Part shown: positions 8,358 to 17,292 of the stretch, one piece after another | How the letters are laid out: the number at the start of each line of letters is the position of its first letter | How positions within the stretch are numbered: the stretch's first letter is position 1 | Source of the DNA: Vibrio sp. Y2-5 | Lineage (GTDB): Bacteria > Pseudomonadota > Gammaproteobacteria > Enterobacterales > Vibrionaceae | NCBI RefSeq assembly: GCF_014596725.1 | Contig: NZ_JACVEG010000001.1 | Location: forward strand, 806,001 to 870,000 | Length of the DNA: 64,000 bases | Reading direction: 5' to 3' | Made by a program: the position numbers and the translations under genes | The notes under the pieces: model-generated | What the model was told of the DNA's origin: nothing | Seen by the model: only the letters and a program-made list of their open reading frames with translations | Databases searched by the model: none

Positions 8358-11300
8358 CTATTTAGAGTACCTAGCCTTAGCCTGATAATCCCGTTTTCTG
8401 AGATCTAGCGTGTGAGGATATTCATTGCAAATCTCTTCACTTGGTGGAGACATCGGCCGCGGAACATCGGTATGTTCATAGAACTGACGTAGCGCATTGA
8501 ACTCAGGTTTTACTTCAAAAGGACCTTGTGTAAACCCGTGATCCCAGAATCGGTTGACCCGACGAGCTTCGGCTTCATTGCTGTTCACTGGCAAAGTTTC
8601 GTACGTTCGACCACCCGCGTGGCTCACGTGATAAGTACACCCGCCAATGGATAGACCATTCCAAGTGTCGATAATGTCAAACACAAGTGGTGCATCGACA
8701 CCAAGTGTCGGGTGTAAAGCGGACGGTGGCGACCAGGCTCGATATCTTACAGCCGCAACATATTCACCTTTACGACCCGTAGACCGCAGCGGCACTCGGC
8801 GTCCGTTACAGGTGAGTAAATAGCGACCTTCGGTTAAGCCAGTAATACGAACTTGTAATCGTTCTACGGATGAATCCACATATCTTGCAGTTCCTGAATG
8901 AGTAATTTCCTCACCGAGTACATGCCAAGGTTCGATTGCCCAACGCAATTCCAGCTCCATATCATCGATTTGCTGGCGGCCATAATGTGGGAAGCGGAAT
9001 TCTTCAAAAGGAGCAAGCCATTCCAGCTTAAACGGATAGCCGTGACGTTGCAGATCTTCCACCACTTCTTTAATGTCCTGCCAGACGTAGTGAGGCATCA
9101 TAAATTTGTCGTGTAGGGAAGTACCCCAACGAATCAGGGGTTTGTGATAAGGATTTTTCCAGAATCGGGCGACCAGACAGCGCAATAAAAGAGTTTGAAC
9201 CAGCGACATTCTGGCGTGTGGTGGCATTTCAAATCCACGAAACTCAAGGATACCAAGACGTCCGCTGCTACTGCCTGCGGAGTAAAGCTTATCGATACAG
9301 AATTCAGAACGATGTGTATTGCCTGTGATATCGACCAGTAGATTGCGCATCAGCCGGTCCACAAGCCATGGTTCATCGACTATCCCTTCAGGCATGTTCT
9401 GGAACGCGATTTCCATTTCGTACAGCGCTTCATCTCTACCTTCGTCAGGGCGAGGAGCTTGGCTAGTTGGACCGATAAACATCCCTGAAAACAGATAGGA
9501 CAAGCCCGGATGGTGTTGCCAGTAATTAACAAAGCTACGCAGTAAATCCGGTTTACGCAGCATTGGGCTGTCAGAAGGTGTCGCGCCACCAAGCGTAATG
9601 TGGTTACCGCCACCCGTACCCGTATGACGTCCATCAAGCATGAACTTCTCTGTCCCTAATCGGCATAGGTGAGCCTGTTCGTAAAGCGTTTCGGTGTTGT
9701 AAACCAGTTCTTTCCAGCTATGCGCGGGATGAATGTTAACCTCGATAACCCCCGGATCGGGCGTGATTAATAGCTTTTGCAAGCGGTAATCTTTCGGTGG
9801 TTCATAACCTTCAATCACAACGGGCATTGAGAGTTCAAGCGCGGTCACTTCAATGAAATGCATCAAGGACACATAGTGTTCTAAAGACGTCATCGGAGGC
9901 AAAAACAGATGTAAGCGACCCTCTCTTGGTTCAATACAAAGCGCAGTATGAATAACCGCTTTCGATATGGTCTGCTTTTGTTCTACCTGTGCTTGTTTTT
10001 GATAGCTTTGAGCTTGGTTTAGCGATTCAGTAAACGAGTAAACAGGCAGGGCTTCTCTTTGTTCGAACGGATCGCGCTCGGGAACAATCTCTTCCTGACT
10101 GATTGGGGGAAGCGAGTTTAGAGGTAAGCGGAAACCCATTGGGCTATCGCCGGGAATTAAGGTAATGACGTCACTGCGCATTGGCCACATAGAGCTTTGC
10201 CACTGACCATCAAAATAGCTCAGTGGAAGCACATAACCTGTTGATGTATCGAGCCCTCGGGTCAGCAGTTTTGCTAAACGTCTGCGTTCCAAATCGTCTT
10301 TAAGGGATGCTTTTTTCGGATTCACCGAGTCGGGTAAAGATCGTTCCAGCCACAAATAGTAGAGTGAATCTTCATAAGCGGGTTGCAGATACTTACGGTC
10401 TAGCGATAGTTGCTGACATAAGGTTTCACCAAAGCGCTGTGCGTGTTGCACGTTGTATTGATAGTCTTTGTCGACACGAGCCAGCAACTGAGGGTGACTC
10501 CATAACGCTTCACCATCGGTACGCCAAAAATAACCGAGCGCCCACCTTGGTAACTCTTCACCCGGATACCATTTCCCTTGCCCATAGTGGAGTAAACCCT
10601 CTGAACCAAATTTGTCTTTGAGCTTGAGTAATAGATCCTTGGAGAGACGGAGTTTGTCAGCGCCCAGAGCGCCAGTGTTCCATTGCTCAGAGTCCATATC
10701 ATCGATGGAGACGAATGTCGGTTCTCCACCCATTGTTAGGCGAACGTCTTCTTCGTCTAAGACTTTATCGACAGCATTACCCAATGCTTTGATATTTTCC
10801 CACTCATCATCGCTGTAAGGTTTTGTCACACGGGGGTCTTCATGAATACGAATGACCGTGTTGGTGTAGCCAAATTCGCATTCACACTCATCCACCATGC
10901 CCGTAATCGGTGCGGCAGAAGCAGGGTCTGCGGTACAGGCTAAGGGAATATGGCCTTCACCAGCGAACAAACCGCTGGTGGGGTCTAAACCTACCCAGCC
11001 AGCACCCGGAAGATAAACTTCGCACCATGCGTGCAAGTCGGTGAAGTCTTGTTCTGGTCCAGAAGGGCCATCCAACGCTTTGACATCCGCGGTAAGCTGA
11101 ACCAAGTATCCAGACGCAAAGCGAGCCGCTAATCCAAGATTACGCAGCACTTCAATTAATAGCCATGCAGTGTCTCGGCAAGAACCTTTCTTCAGTGCGA
11201 GAGTCTCTTCGGCACTTTGAACTCCCGGTTCTAAACGTATGCCGTATTCAATTTGTTGTGAAAGCTGACTGTTGAGCTTAGAAAGAAAAGTCACAATCGG

Positions 11301-11717
11301 TGTTTCACTCCGGTCGACATCCTTTAACCAAGCTGAAAGCAACGGATTTGGCTCATCGTGTTTTAAATAAGGAGTCAGTTCTTCTTCAAGTAAGCTGTCA
11401 TATTTGAACGGATAAGTTTCCGCGTACTCTTCAATAAAGAAATCAAAGGGGTTAATCACCGTCATATCGGCGATGACTTCCACTTCAAATTGCAACTTAC
11501 GCATTTTTTCTGGGAACACTAGCCGCGCCTGATAGTTTCCAAATGCATCTTGTTGCCAATTGATAAAGTGCTTTTCCGGTAAGACTTTGAGTGAGTACCC
11601 ATGAATGTGCGTGCGCGAGTGTGGTGCCGGACGGAGGCGCAACACATGCGGAGAAACATTCACATCGCGGTCAAACTCATAGGTTGTTTTGTGTAATATC
11701 GCAACGCGAATGGTCAT
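8358..11717 (-). CDS. Transglutaminase plus DUF2126 protein of the ATP-grasp/alpha-E cluster, 1119 residues
   Basis: The N-terminal 270 residues are a transglutaminase-like unit. A beta domain (MTIRVAILHKTTYEF) precedes a core with Cys180 in KKGSCRDTAW, His229 in DLHAWCEV and Asp245 in GLDPTSGL. The remaining 800 or so residues are the DUF2126 region (COG4196 type), with motifs such as LTMGGEPTFVSIDD, LDGRHTGTGGGNH and GILEFRGFEMPPH. The start chosen is the ATG that overlaps the upstream stop (ATGA). A start ten codons earlier would lie inside the upstream gene. The length fits the family. Its biochemical role is unknown. Genome-context work on amidoligases (Iyer, Aravind and co-workers) places this family with ATP-grasp and alpha-E partners. 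Confidence 0.9.
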   Translation of the reverse strand: MTIRVAILHKTTYEFDRDVNVSPHVLRLRPAPHSRTHIHGYSLKVLPEKHFINWQQDAFGNYQARLVFPEKMRKLQFEVEVIADMTVINPFDFFIEEYAETYPFKYDSLLEEELTPYLKHDEPNPLLSAWLKDVDRSETPIVTFLSKLNSQLSQQIEYGIRLEPGVQSAEETLALKKGSCRDTAWLLIEVLRNLGLAARFASGYLVQLTADVKALDGPSGPEQDFTDLHAWCEVYLPGAGWVGLDPTSGLFAGEGHIPLACTADPASAAPITGMVDECECEFGYTNTVIRIHEDPRVTKPYSDDEWENIKALGNAVDKVLDEEDVRLTMGGEPTFVSIDDMDSEQWNTGALGADKLRLSKDLLLKLKDKFGSEGLLHYGQGKWYPGEELPRWALGYFWRTDGEALWSHPQLLARVDKDYQYNVQHAQRFGETLCQQLSLDRKYLQPAYEDSLYYLWLERSLPDSVNPKKASLKDDLERRRLAKLLTRGLDTSTGYVLPLSYFDGQWQSSMWPMRSDVITLIPGDSPMGFRLPLNSLPPISQEEIVPERDPFEQREALPVYSFTESLNQAQSYQKQAQVEQKQTISKAVIHTALCIEPREGRLHLFLPPMTSLEHYVSLMHFIEVTALELSMPVVIEGYEPPKDYRLQKLLITPDPGVIEVNIHPAHSWKELVYNTETLYEQAHLCRLGTEKFMLDGRHTGTGGGNHITLGGATPSDSPMLRKPDLLRSFVNYWQHHPGLSYLFSGMFIGPTSQAPRPDEGRDEALYEMEIAFQNMPEGIVDEPWLVDRLMRNLLVDITGNTHRSEFCIDKLYSAGSSSGRLGILEFRGFEMPPHARMSLVQTLLLRCLVARFWKNPYHKPLIRWGTSLHDKFMMPHYVWQDIKEVVEDLQRHGYPFKLEWLAPFEEFRFPHYGRQQIDDMELELRWAIEPWHVLGEEITHSGTARYVDSSVERLQVRITGLTEGRYLLTCNGRRVPLRSTGRKGEYVAAVRYRAWSPPSALHPTLGVDAPLVFDIIDTWNGLSIGGCTYHVSHAGGRTYETLPVNSNEAEARRVNRFWDHGFTQGPFEVKPEFNALRQFYEHTDVPRPMSPPSEEICNEYPHTLDLRKRDYQAKARYSK

Positions 11718-12658
11718 GCAGCTTCTCCATGTCGGAAGTGGAACCAAGTTTCTCGTATCTGACTATGTAGGTCGATAATGGCTAACTGAACGTCATTGAG
11801 ATAGTTACTAAATTCGATATTAAGCTCTTTAGCATTTTCGACACCGTTGGTGTTTTGCAGTAGACGATTAACTTCAACAACCACTTCTTCCGCACTAGGT
11901 AGGGCTTCGGCTGCGATTTTGAGTTGCGTTAAGCAAAATGTTTGAGAACGAGGGAAGAACTCATCCATTAACAAGAACGTAGCCGCATCTTCACCAGTGA
12001 CTGAAGCACGCATCGTTCTGCGATAGTTAAGATAGGCACTCTGAGATTTAAGGACTTTTGACCATAATACTTGCTCAAGGTGAAGACGCTCTTCTTCACT
12101 TGATTGGTTCATGATAGACACTGCGGAATCCAAAATGCGCGTATTCATATCTGCACGCTCTAGGTAGCGACCCAAGATAATGAAGCTCCAGCCTGCATCG
12201 CGGCGCATTGCATTAGCAAGAAGGCCAATCACTTTTTGGCATCCTTCAATGATTTCGTTCAAATAGACATGGCGATTTGAACGGTTGATTCCTGTCTGAA
12301 TGTGTTTTTTTGCGTAGATGTTCAGTTCGTTGATCTGCTCCCACATCTCTTCAGGAACGACATCTCGAGAGGTACGAATATTTTCGCGTACCATATTGAG
12401 AGACGCGAGTAGGGAACTAGGGTTATCCATGTCAGAAAGTAAATATTTCACCACATTACGTTCGCCGTGATCTTTGTATTTGCTGGTGTAATCAATAACG
12501 CTGCCGTTGATTTCAATAAGGTTGTACCAAGAAATTCGAATGTCTCTTGGTAAGTCATACAGCAGTTCATCGTAAACATTTAATAAGCGAGCAATGTTCT
12601 CGACTCGCTCCAAATAACGTGCGCTCCAGTAAAGGCGTTCAGCAACTCTTGATAACAT
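11714..12658 (-). CDS. Alpha-E domain protein (DUF403), 314 residues
   Basis: An all-helical protein of the alpha-E superfamily (COG2307). The family opening is clear (MLSRVAERLYWSARYLERVENIARLLNVYDELL starts the chain), as is the repeated helix 'GRYLERADMNTRILD' in the middle. No enzyme motif is visible. The family is thought to be an accessory or scaffold partner of the circularly permuted ATP-grasp ligase. It starts two bases after the upstream ATP-grasp gene ends and overlaps the downstream transglutaminase gene by four bases, so the three genes are almost certainly one transcript. Confidence 0.92.
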   Translation of the reverse strand: MLSRVAERLYWSARYLERVENIARLLNVYDELLYDLPRDIRISWYNLIEINGSVIDYTSKYKDHGERNVVKYLLSDMDNPSSLLASLNMVRENIRTSRDVVPEEMWEQINELNIYAKKHIQTGINRSNRHVYLNEIIEGCQKVIGLLANAMRRDAGWSFIILGRYLERADMNTRILDSAVSIMNQSSEEERLHLEQVLWSKVLKSQSAYLNYRRTMRASVTGEDAATFLLMDEFFPRSQTFCLTQLKIAAEALPSAEEVVVEVNRLLQNTNGVENAKELNIEFSNYLNDVQLAIIDLHSQIRETWFHFRHGEAA

Positions 12659-12660
12659 TG

Positions 12661-14115
12661 TTACTCTCCTTTTGACTTAACAATCCATGTGTCTTTACTA
12701 CCACCGCCTTGTGACGAGTTAACGACAAGGGAGCCTTTTTTCAACGCAACGCGAGTCAGTCCACCCGTCGTGACATAGATTTTGTTACTTTGCAAAATGA
12801 ATGGACGTAAATCCAAATGACGAGGTTCGATACAATTGGTGTCGACCAGTGTAGGTGCAGTGGAGAGTTTTAGTGTTGGTTGCGCTATGTAATTACGTGG
12901 GTTCTTTTGTATTAAGTCAGCAAATAGAACACGTTCTTCTTCTGTAGAGTGGGGACCAACAAGCATACCGTAACCACCGGACTCGTTGGCGGGTTTTACG
13001 ACGAGTTTATCAAGGTTAGCTAACACGTAAGCACGTTGTTCTTCGTCTTCACACAGGAAGGTTTCTACGTTCGGTAGAATCGGTTCTTCATCCAGATAAT
13101 AGCGAATCAGAGCAGGAACGTAGGCGTAAACCACTTTGTCGTCGGCTACCCCAGCTCCTGGTGCATTAGCCAGTGCTACATTACCAGCTTTCCAAGCACG
13201 CATTAATCCGGGAACACCAAGCATAGAATCAGGATGAAACACTTCTGGGTCAATAAACTCGTCATCGATACGGCGATAGATAACGTCAACTCGCTCTGGT
13301 CCATAGATGGTTTTCATGTAGACACAGTCGTCGGTATCGACATATAAATCGCCCCCCTCAACCAGCTCAACACCCATTTGCTGCGCAAGGAATGCGTGTT
13401 CGAAATAGGCAGAGTTATAGATGCCCGGAGTCAGCACTACAATTTCTGGATGTTCGACGGCGCGGGGTGAAAGTGCTGCCAGCATATCAAACAGTCTTGA
13501 TGTGTATGAGTCGACAGGAAGAATATCGTCATTTTCAAATAACTCTGGAAGAACGCGTTTTGTTATGGCTCGGTTTTCGAGCATATACGATACGCCTGAA
13601 GGAACACGTAGGTTATCTTCGAGCACATAGAATTGGCCATTGTCGGCACGCACCAAATCGGTGCCACAAATGTGAGCCCAAACACCAAAAGCGGGCGACA
13701 CCCCGATGCACTCAGGTCGGAAGTTTTTCGATTCTTCAATAATATGTTTTGGAATTATGCCGTCTTTGATGCACTTCTGATCGTGATAAAGGTCATCAAT
13801 AAAACGGTTGAGAGCGGTGAGTCGTTGTTTTAATCCTTTTTCAGCAACCTGCCAGTCTTTGGCATCAATGGTGCGCGGTATGATGTCGAAGGGCCAAGCT
13901 CTGTCGATATTTCCCTCTTCGGTGTAAACCGTAAAACTGATCCCCATTTCCTGAATGGTGACTTCAGCCGTAAGCCTACGTTTTTCAAGTTCTTCAGCAG
14001 GTAATGATTCTAAATAGGTGAGCAGTTGTGATGCCGATTGACGAGGCTGACCTTGACTATCAATGAGTTCATCAAAGAACAGTTCGGAGTTGTAGTTGTT
14101 AGTTAATTTATCCAT
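12661..14115 (-). CDS. Circularly permuted ATP-grasp ligase, 484 residues (first gene of cluster)
   Basis: A single-domain circularly permuted ATP-grasp protein (COG2308 type). Recognisable segments are CIKDGIIPKHII, LEDNLRVPSGVSYMLENRA, VIYRRIDDEFIDP and the nucleotide-binding VVKPANESGGYGM. It is predicted to activate a carboxylate with ATP and join it to an amine. The substrate is unknown. I chose the ATG at 14115 because AAGGACGG precedes it. The longer frame would need a TTG inside a stable stem of the leader. It heads the five-gene cluster, and its 5' leader forms a perfect 10-bp helix (separate entry). The fused gene at 5628-8219 carries a second, diverged copy of the same fold. Confidence 0.9.
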   Translation of the reverse strand: MDKLTNNYNSELFFDELIDSQGQPRQSASQLLTYLESLPAEELEKRRLTAEVTIQEMGISFTVYTEEGNIDRAWPFDIIPRTIDAKDWQVAEKGLKQRLTALNRFIDDLYHDQKCIKDGIIPKHIIEESKNFRPECIGVSPAFGVWAHICGTDLVRADNGQFYVLEDNLRVPSGVSYMLENRAITKRVLPELFENDDILPVDSYTSRLFDMLAALSPRAVEHPEIVVLTPGIYNSAYFEHAFLAQQMGVELVEGGDLYVDTDDCVYMKTIYGPERVDVIYRRIDDEFIDPEVFHPDSMLGVPGLMRAWKAGNVALANAPGAGVADDKVVYAYVPALIRYYLDEEPILPNVETFLCEDEEQRAYVLANLDKLVVKPANESGGYGMLVGPHSTEEERVLFADLIQKNPRNYIAQPTLKLSTAPTLVDTNCIEPRHLDLRPFILQSNKIYVTTGGLTRVALKKGSLVVNSSQGGGSKDTWIVKSKGE

Positions 14116-14134
14116 GGGCGTTCCGTCCTTGTAT

Positions 14135-14200
14135 GGCAACCAACCGTGAAGATGTGATCGGCACTTTCAGCAATGGTGTGCCTAATCAAAGTTGGTTGCC
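14135..14200 (-). promoter_or_regulatory. Structured 5' leader of the ATP-grasp cluster (candidate regulatory RNA)
   Basis: On the minus-strand RNA, GGCAACCAAC (14200-14191) pairs perfectly with GTTGGTTGCC (14144-14135). Inside it is a second helix, TGAT plus GGCAC against GTGCC plus ATCA, with a small internal loop and a 13-base apical loop. The element ends 19 bases before the start codon, just upstream of the AAGGACGG ribosome-binding site. No U-run follows, so it is not a simple terminator. It could be a regulatory RNA (riboswitch-like or protein-bound leader) or a DNA operator with long arms. I do not match it to a known riboswitch class. Confidence 0.55.
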
Positions 14201-14474
14201 TTTTAACTTCCTGTTAAGGCTTAATTGAAGTTAATACTTCTCTACCTGAACCTTGTTGTAAGGCCTGGTACATGGTTGCATAAGCAAAAAGTAAGCCAGA
14301 GCTATGAGTAGAGATAAACGTTTTGGAAAGCTGGTGTTACGTCAAATGTGTTGTTTCAAATTGAAAACAAAGAAGTGCGCGCAAATTTAACAATGCGGCA
14401 CTTCAGTAGGTAAACATAGGATAGACGTTAATAATTACTAAAGTAGATTGTTTTTTAAGGAAAAAAGAAGAGGG
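14201..14474. other. Intergenic region upstream of the cluster leader
   Basis: It should carry the promoter of the ATP-grasp cluster on the minus strand and the end of the small CWC protein gene. I see AT-rich tracts but no promoter I can place with confidence, no RNA gene and no repeat. Confidence 0.4.
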
Positions 14475-14705
14475 CTACTGTGATTTCTTTGAGGCATGAA
14501 AGTTCAAGACGCAAGTTTTGCATACGCAGGCTTTTCGTCTCATTTCAGGTGGGATTTGTAAAAGCAATTCTTCAGGGAAGGCGATTGCAGGGTCGTTGCA
14601 CCAACAGGATTTCTTAATATCGAGCGCACCTAAGTTAATACAGGAATTCGGTTTACCACATAAAGGGCAAATGAGTGGGTCAGGTTTAAGTCCAGTAATA
14701 TTCAA
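14475..14705 (-). CDS. Cysteine-rich CWC family protein, 76 residues
   Basis: The small protein has CPLCGKPNSC, then SCWCNDP, then CVCKTCV. This is the layout of the Cys-rich CWC family, probably a zinc-binding treble-clef-like fold. The likely start is TTG (no ATG is available before the upstream in-frame stop), with AAAGAG nine bases before it. Function is unknown for the family. It is transcribed alone and is not obviously linked to the ATP-grasp cluster. Confidence 0.75.
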   Translation of the reverse strand: MNITGLKPDPLICPLCGKPNSCINLGALDIKKSCWCNDPAIAFPEELLLQIPPEMRRKACVCKTCVLNFHASKKSQ

Positions 14706-14932
14706 AACTGAGTTCTCTTTGTCATACTCGCTTTCGTTACGTATCGAGAGTTATACACTGAGTTTAGATACATTGCATAGTTAAAAAGCATGGCGTATGC
14801 CTGCTAGAGCCATTACGTTGTGATACTTCATCTTGGGATTCAAAAGATAAAAGAAAATCATGGTCATATCAAAGAACTACTACACTGATTGAATTAACGT
14901 ATTCACTGATTATTAATTACAAGGAAAGTGCT

Positions 14933-15118
14933 ATGTCCCTAGAAAATGGTAAACAGGAAGTGACAGTTGTTGATATTAAAATGCCATTTATGTCGATGGT
15001 CGTTTTTATGGTGAAATTTGCCATCGCTTCAATTCCAGCGTTCATCATTATAAGCCTCATATTGACGTTGCTAATGGCTCTATTCGGAGGCATGTTTCAT
15101 GGAATGGGGAGATATTAG
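14933..15118 (+). CDS. Small single-pass membrane protein, 61 residues
   Basis: An ATG with AAGGA seven bases upstream opens a 61-codon frame. The product has a short polar N-terminus, a hydrophobic region from about residue 21 to 55 (FMVKFAIASIPAFIIISLIL) and a glycine-rich end. It is most likely a small inner-membrane protein. I do not recognise a named family. It stands alone, about 230 bases before the kinase gene. Confidence 0.6.
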   Translation: MSLENGKQEVTVVDIKMPFMSMVVFMVKFAIASIPAFIIISLILTLLMALFGGMFHGMGRY

Positions 15119-15350
15119 CGCTACTTAAACGACGAACCTACGATATGGTGTAGAGCTATAATATCAATCTGTTGTGTGTTCTTTTCGCTATTTAACTTAA
15201 CTCATAAACAACTGTTTTGGTGTTAGATTATTGCGGCTGTCATGGTTGAGTTTCTTCGAGTTACGTAAACAAGGTGATTAAGCTATAATCTCACCCTTTT
15301 TTGTATTTAAGAACGCGGTAATAACGTGATTCTTTTTGAACGGTTTGATA

Positions 15351-16673
15351 ATGCACACACTTGAACAATTGCGCTCTGGAGAGTTACATGGGATTCGTCG
15401 ATTAAAACTGTCCTGTGGTTTAACTGAGTTTCCTCAAGAAATTTTCTCGTTGTCTGAAACGTTGGAGATTCTCGACTTAACAGGAAACCAACTGTCATCA
15501 CTACCAAACAACCTAGAGCAGCTCACCAAGTTAAGAGTGATTTTCTGTTCGCAAAATCGATTTAAACAATTGCCCACAGTATTAGGACGGTGCTCGTCAT
15601 TAAGTATGGTTGGTTTTAAATCCAATCAAATTACAGATGTGCCAGCCGCTTCTTTACCACCCCAATTGCGCTGGCTTATTTTGACGGACAACCGTGTTCA
15701 ATCCCTACCTGAAAATATTGGCCAATGTTCCAAGCTGCAGAAACTGATGTTGGCAGGAAACCAGCTTTCCTCTCTGCCTGAATCATTAGCTCTCTGCCAT
15801 CGTTTGGAGCTAATCCGTATGTCAGCGAATCAGCTTGAAGCTTTGCCTGAGTGGATATTCACTTTACCCAAGCTAACGTGGTTAGCTTATGCGGGAAATC
15901 CTTTTGTAGAGCGATTGGAAGCGCAAGCTTTAGAAAACTCGATGGCGGGTATTCATTGGCATCAGCTAGATATGAATGAACTGCTCGGTGAAGGCGCTTC
16001 AGGCTTGATATATCGCGCTAGCTTATCTCGTGGTGAGGTGAATCATCCTGTAGCGGTGAAACTGTTTAAAGGGGCAATGACCAGTGATGGATTGCCAATG
16101 TGCGAAATGGCCTCAACGATGATAGCAGGTCAACATTACGCTTTAACGCAGACTCTTGGACGTATTCAACACCATCCTTCCGGTACAGATGGCCTTGTTA
16201 TGGAACTCATTCCTGATGAATTTAATAATTTGGCTCAGCCACCAAGTCTTGAATCTTGTACGCGTGATGTTTACTCACCGGAAAAGCAGTTTTCCACGTC
16301 AGCGTTATTTAGCGTTGCAGTCGCTATCGCAGACGCAGTAAATCATCTTCATCAACAGGGTGTAATGCATGGCGATTTGTATGCTCATAACATACTGACC
16401 ACACCATCAGGTGAAGCATTGCTAAGTGATTATGGAGCGGCATCCTTTTTTGATGCAGATGAACATTATCAAGCTGCGAGACTGCAACGTATAGAAGCAA
16501 GAGCGTTCGGATGCTTGTTGGAAGAGTTGACAGAACGTTGTGATGACTTAAATGAAGACGTTCGAAAGAAACTAGATGCACTGATTGAGAATTGTCTGGA
16601 GCCTGAAATCATGGCTCGACCTACATTCGAGAATATATGTAGCGCTTTACGTTCTATCCAGTCATTAGCTTGA
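15351..16673 (+). CDS. Leucine-rich repeat protein with C-terminal protein kinase domain, 440 residues
   Basis: About eight leucine-rich repeats fill residues 10-195 (e.g. LEILDLTGNQLSSLPNNLEQ). A eukaryotic-type protein kinase domain follows. It has a glycine loop (LGEGASGLIYRA), the ATP lysine (PVAVKLFK), a catalytic loop HGDLYAHNIL with Asp and Asn, and a DYG in place of DFG (LLSDYGAASFF). All key catalytic residues are present, so it may be active. The repeats suggest recognition of a protein partner. The substrate is unknown. The start chosen is the ATG at 15351 rather than a TTG five codons earlier. No membrane segment or signal peptide is seen, so it should be cytoplasmic. Confidence 0.9.
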   Translation: MHTLEQLRSGELHGIRRLKLSCGLTEFPQEIFSLSETLEILDLTGNQLSSLPNNLEQLTKLRVIFCSQNRFKQLPTVLGRCSSLSMVGFKSNQITDVPAASLPPQLRWLILTDNRVQSLPENIGQCSKLQKLMLAGNQLSSLPESLALCHRLELIRMSANQLEALPEWIFTLPKLTWLAYAGNPFVERLEAQALENSMAGIHWHQLDMNELLGEGASGLIYRASLSRGEVNHPVAVKLFKGAMTSDGLPMCEMASTMIAGQHYALTQTLGRIQHHPSGTDGLVMELIPDEFNNLAQPPSLESCTRDVYSPEKQFSTSALFSVAVAIADAVNHLHQQGVMHGDLYAHNILTTPSGEALLSDYGAASFFDADEHYQAARLQRIEARAFGCLLEELTERCDDLNEDVRKKLDALIENCLEPEIMARPTFENICSALRSIQSLA

Positions 16674-16721
16674 TCATTTGCTAAGTTAGCAATGATTAAT
16701 GTGCCGCGAATCATTCGCTGA

Positions 16722-16748
16722 AGTCGCCCAGAAGAATCTGGGCTGACT
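16722..16748 (+). terminator. Hairpin after the LRR-kinase gene
   Basis: GCCCAGA pairs with TCTGGGC over AGAA, extended by AGTC/GACT with a bulge. There is no clear T-run, so it may be a weak or Rho-assisted terminator. Confidence 0.4.
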
Positions 16749-16991
16749 TAAGTATCGATCATCTGGTCGCAGAGATTACTCAACTATGAGAAAGGCAAAC
16801 TAGCTCAAGCCTATATTCTACCCACATCGAATTACAGAAGTCAGAAGTCTTAAATACCTACCATTTGTGGCTAAAAAAGTGCTGGCGAACCTGTTTCAGG
16901 CCTGTCTCAATTGAACAACAGATTATAAAAAGGCTATTTAGATCAAATCAGTAGTCAATCTCATTTATAAATCTAAGCGGATGATAATTAG
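16749..16991. other. Intergenic region at the left edge of the accessory patch
   Basis: A stop-rich stretch between the kinase gene and the first orphan gene. No convincing ORF, RNA gene or direct repeat is visible. It should hold the promoter of the next gene. Confidence 0.4.
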
Positions 16992-17279
16992 ATGTCGTTT
17001 TTATGCCAAAACGAGCCTGTAAACGAGGCTCTTATAACTGCTGCGCGTTGTTTTCCTCATCAGGTAGCGCGTGTAAAACTAAGTAAAACTCAGTTGAAAG
17101 TATTGGATTCGATCAAGGTGGGGGAGCAGGTCACTGCAGTAGAAGTTGCCGCTCGCTGCAGCCTATCAACCTCATTTGCTAGTACATTGCTTAAGACACT
17201 GATGCAGAAAGAATATTTAACAAGAAAGGCTATGACGGAACGAACGGGTGGGGTAGAGTTTGGGTATATGCTTTTGTAG
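16992..17279 (+). CDS. Winged-helix DNA-binding protein, 95 residues
   Basis: A small protein with a clear winged-helix layout. The segment LSKTQLKVLDSIKVGEQVTA, then EVAARCSLSTSFASTLLKTLMQKEYLTRK, has the helix-turn-helix with recognition helix and a wing hairpin typical of MarR/PadR-like regulators. The N-terminal 25 residues are not recognised. The gene ends 13 bases before the next start, so the two are probably co-transcribed, and it may regulate its own locus. Its ribosome-binding site is weak. Confidence 0.65.
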   Translation: MSFLCQNEPVNEALITAARCFPHQVARVKLSKTQLKVLDSIKVGEQVTAVEVAARCSLSTSFASTLLKTLMQKEYLTRKAMTERTGGVEFGYMLL

Positions 17280-17292
17280 TCGGGGAAATTAT

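Noticed and set aside
13392..13742. 116-residue frame opposite the first ATP-grasp gene
   Set aside because: It is the complement of a clear ATP-grasp coding region and has a random composition.
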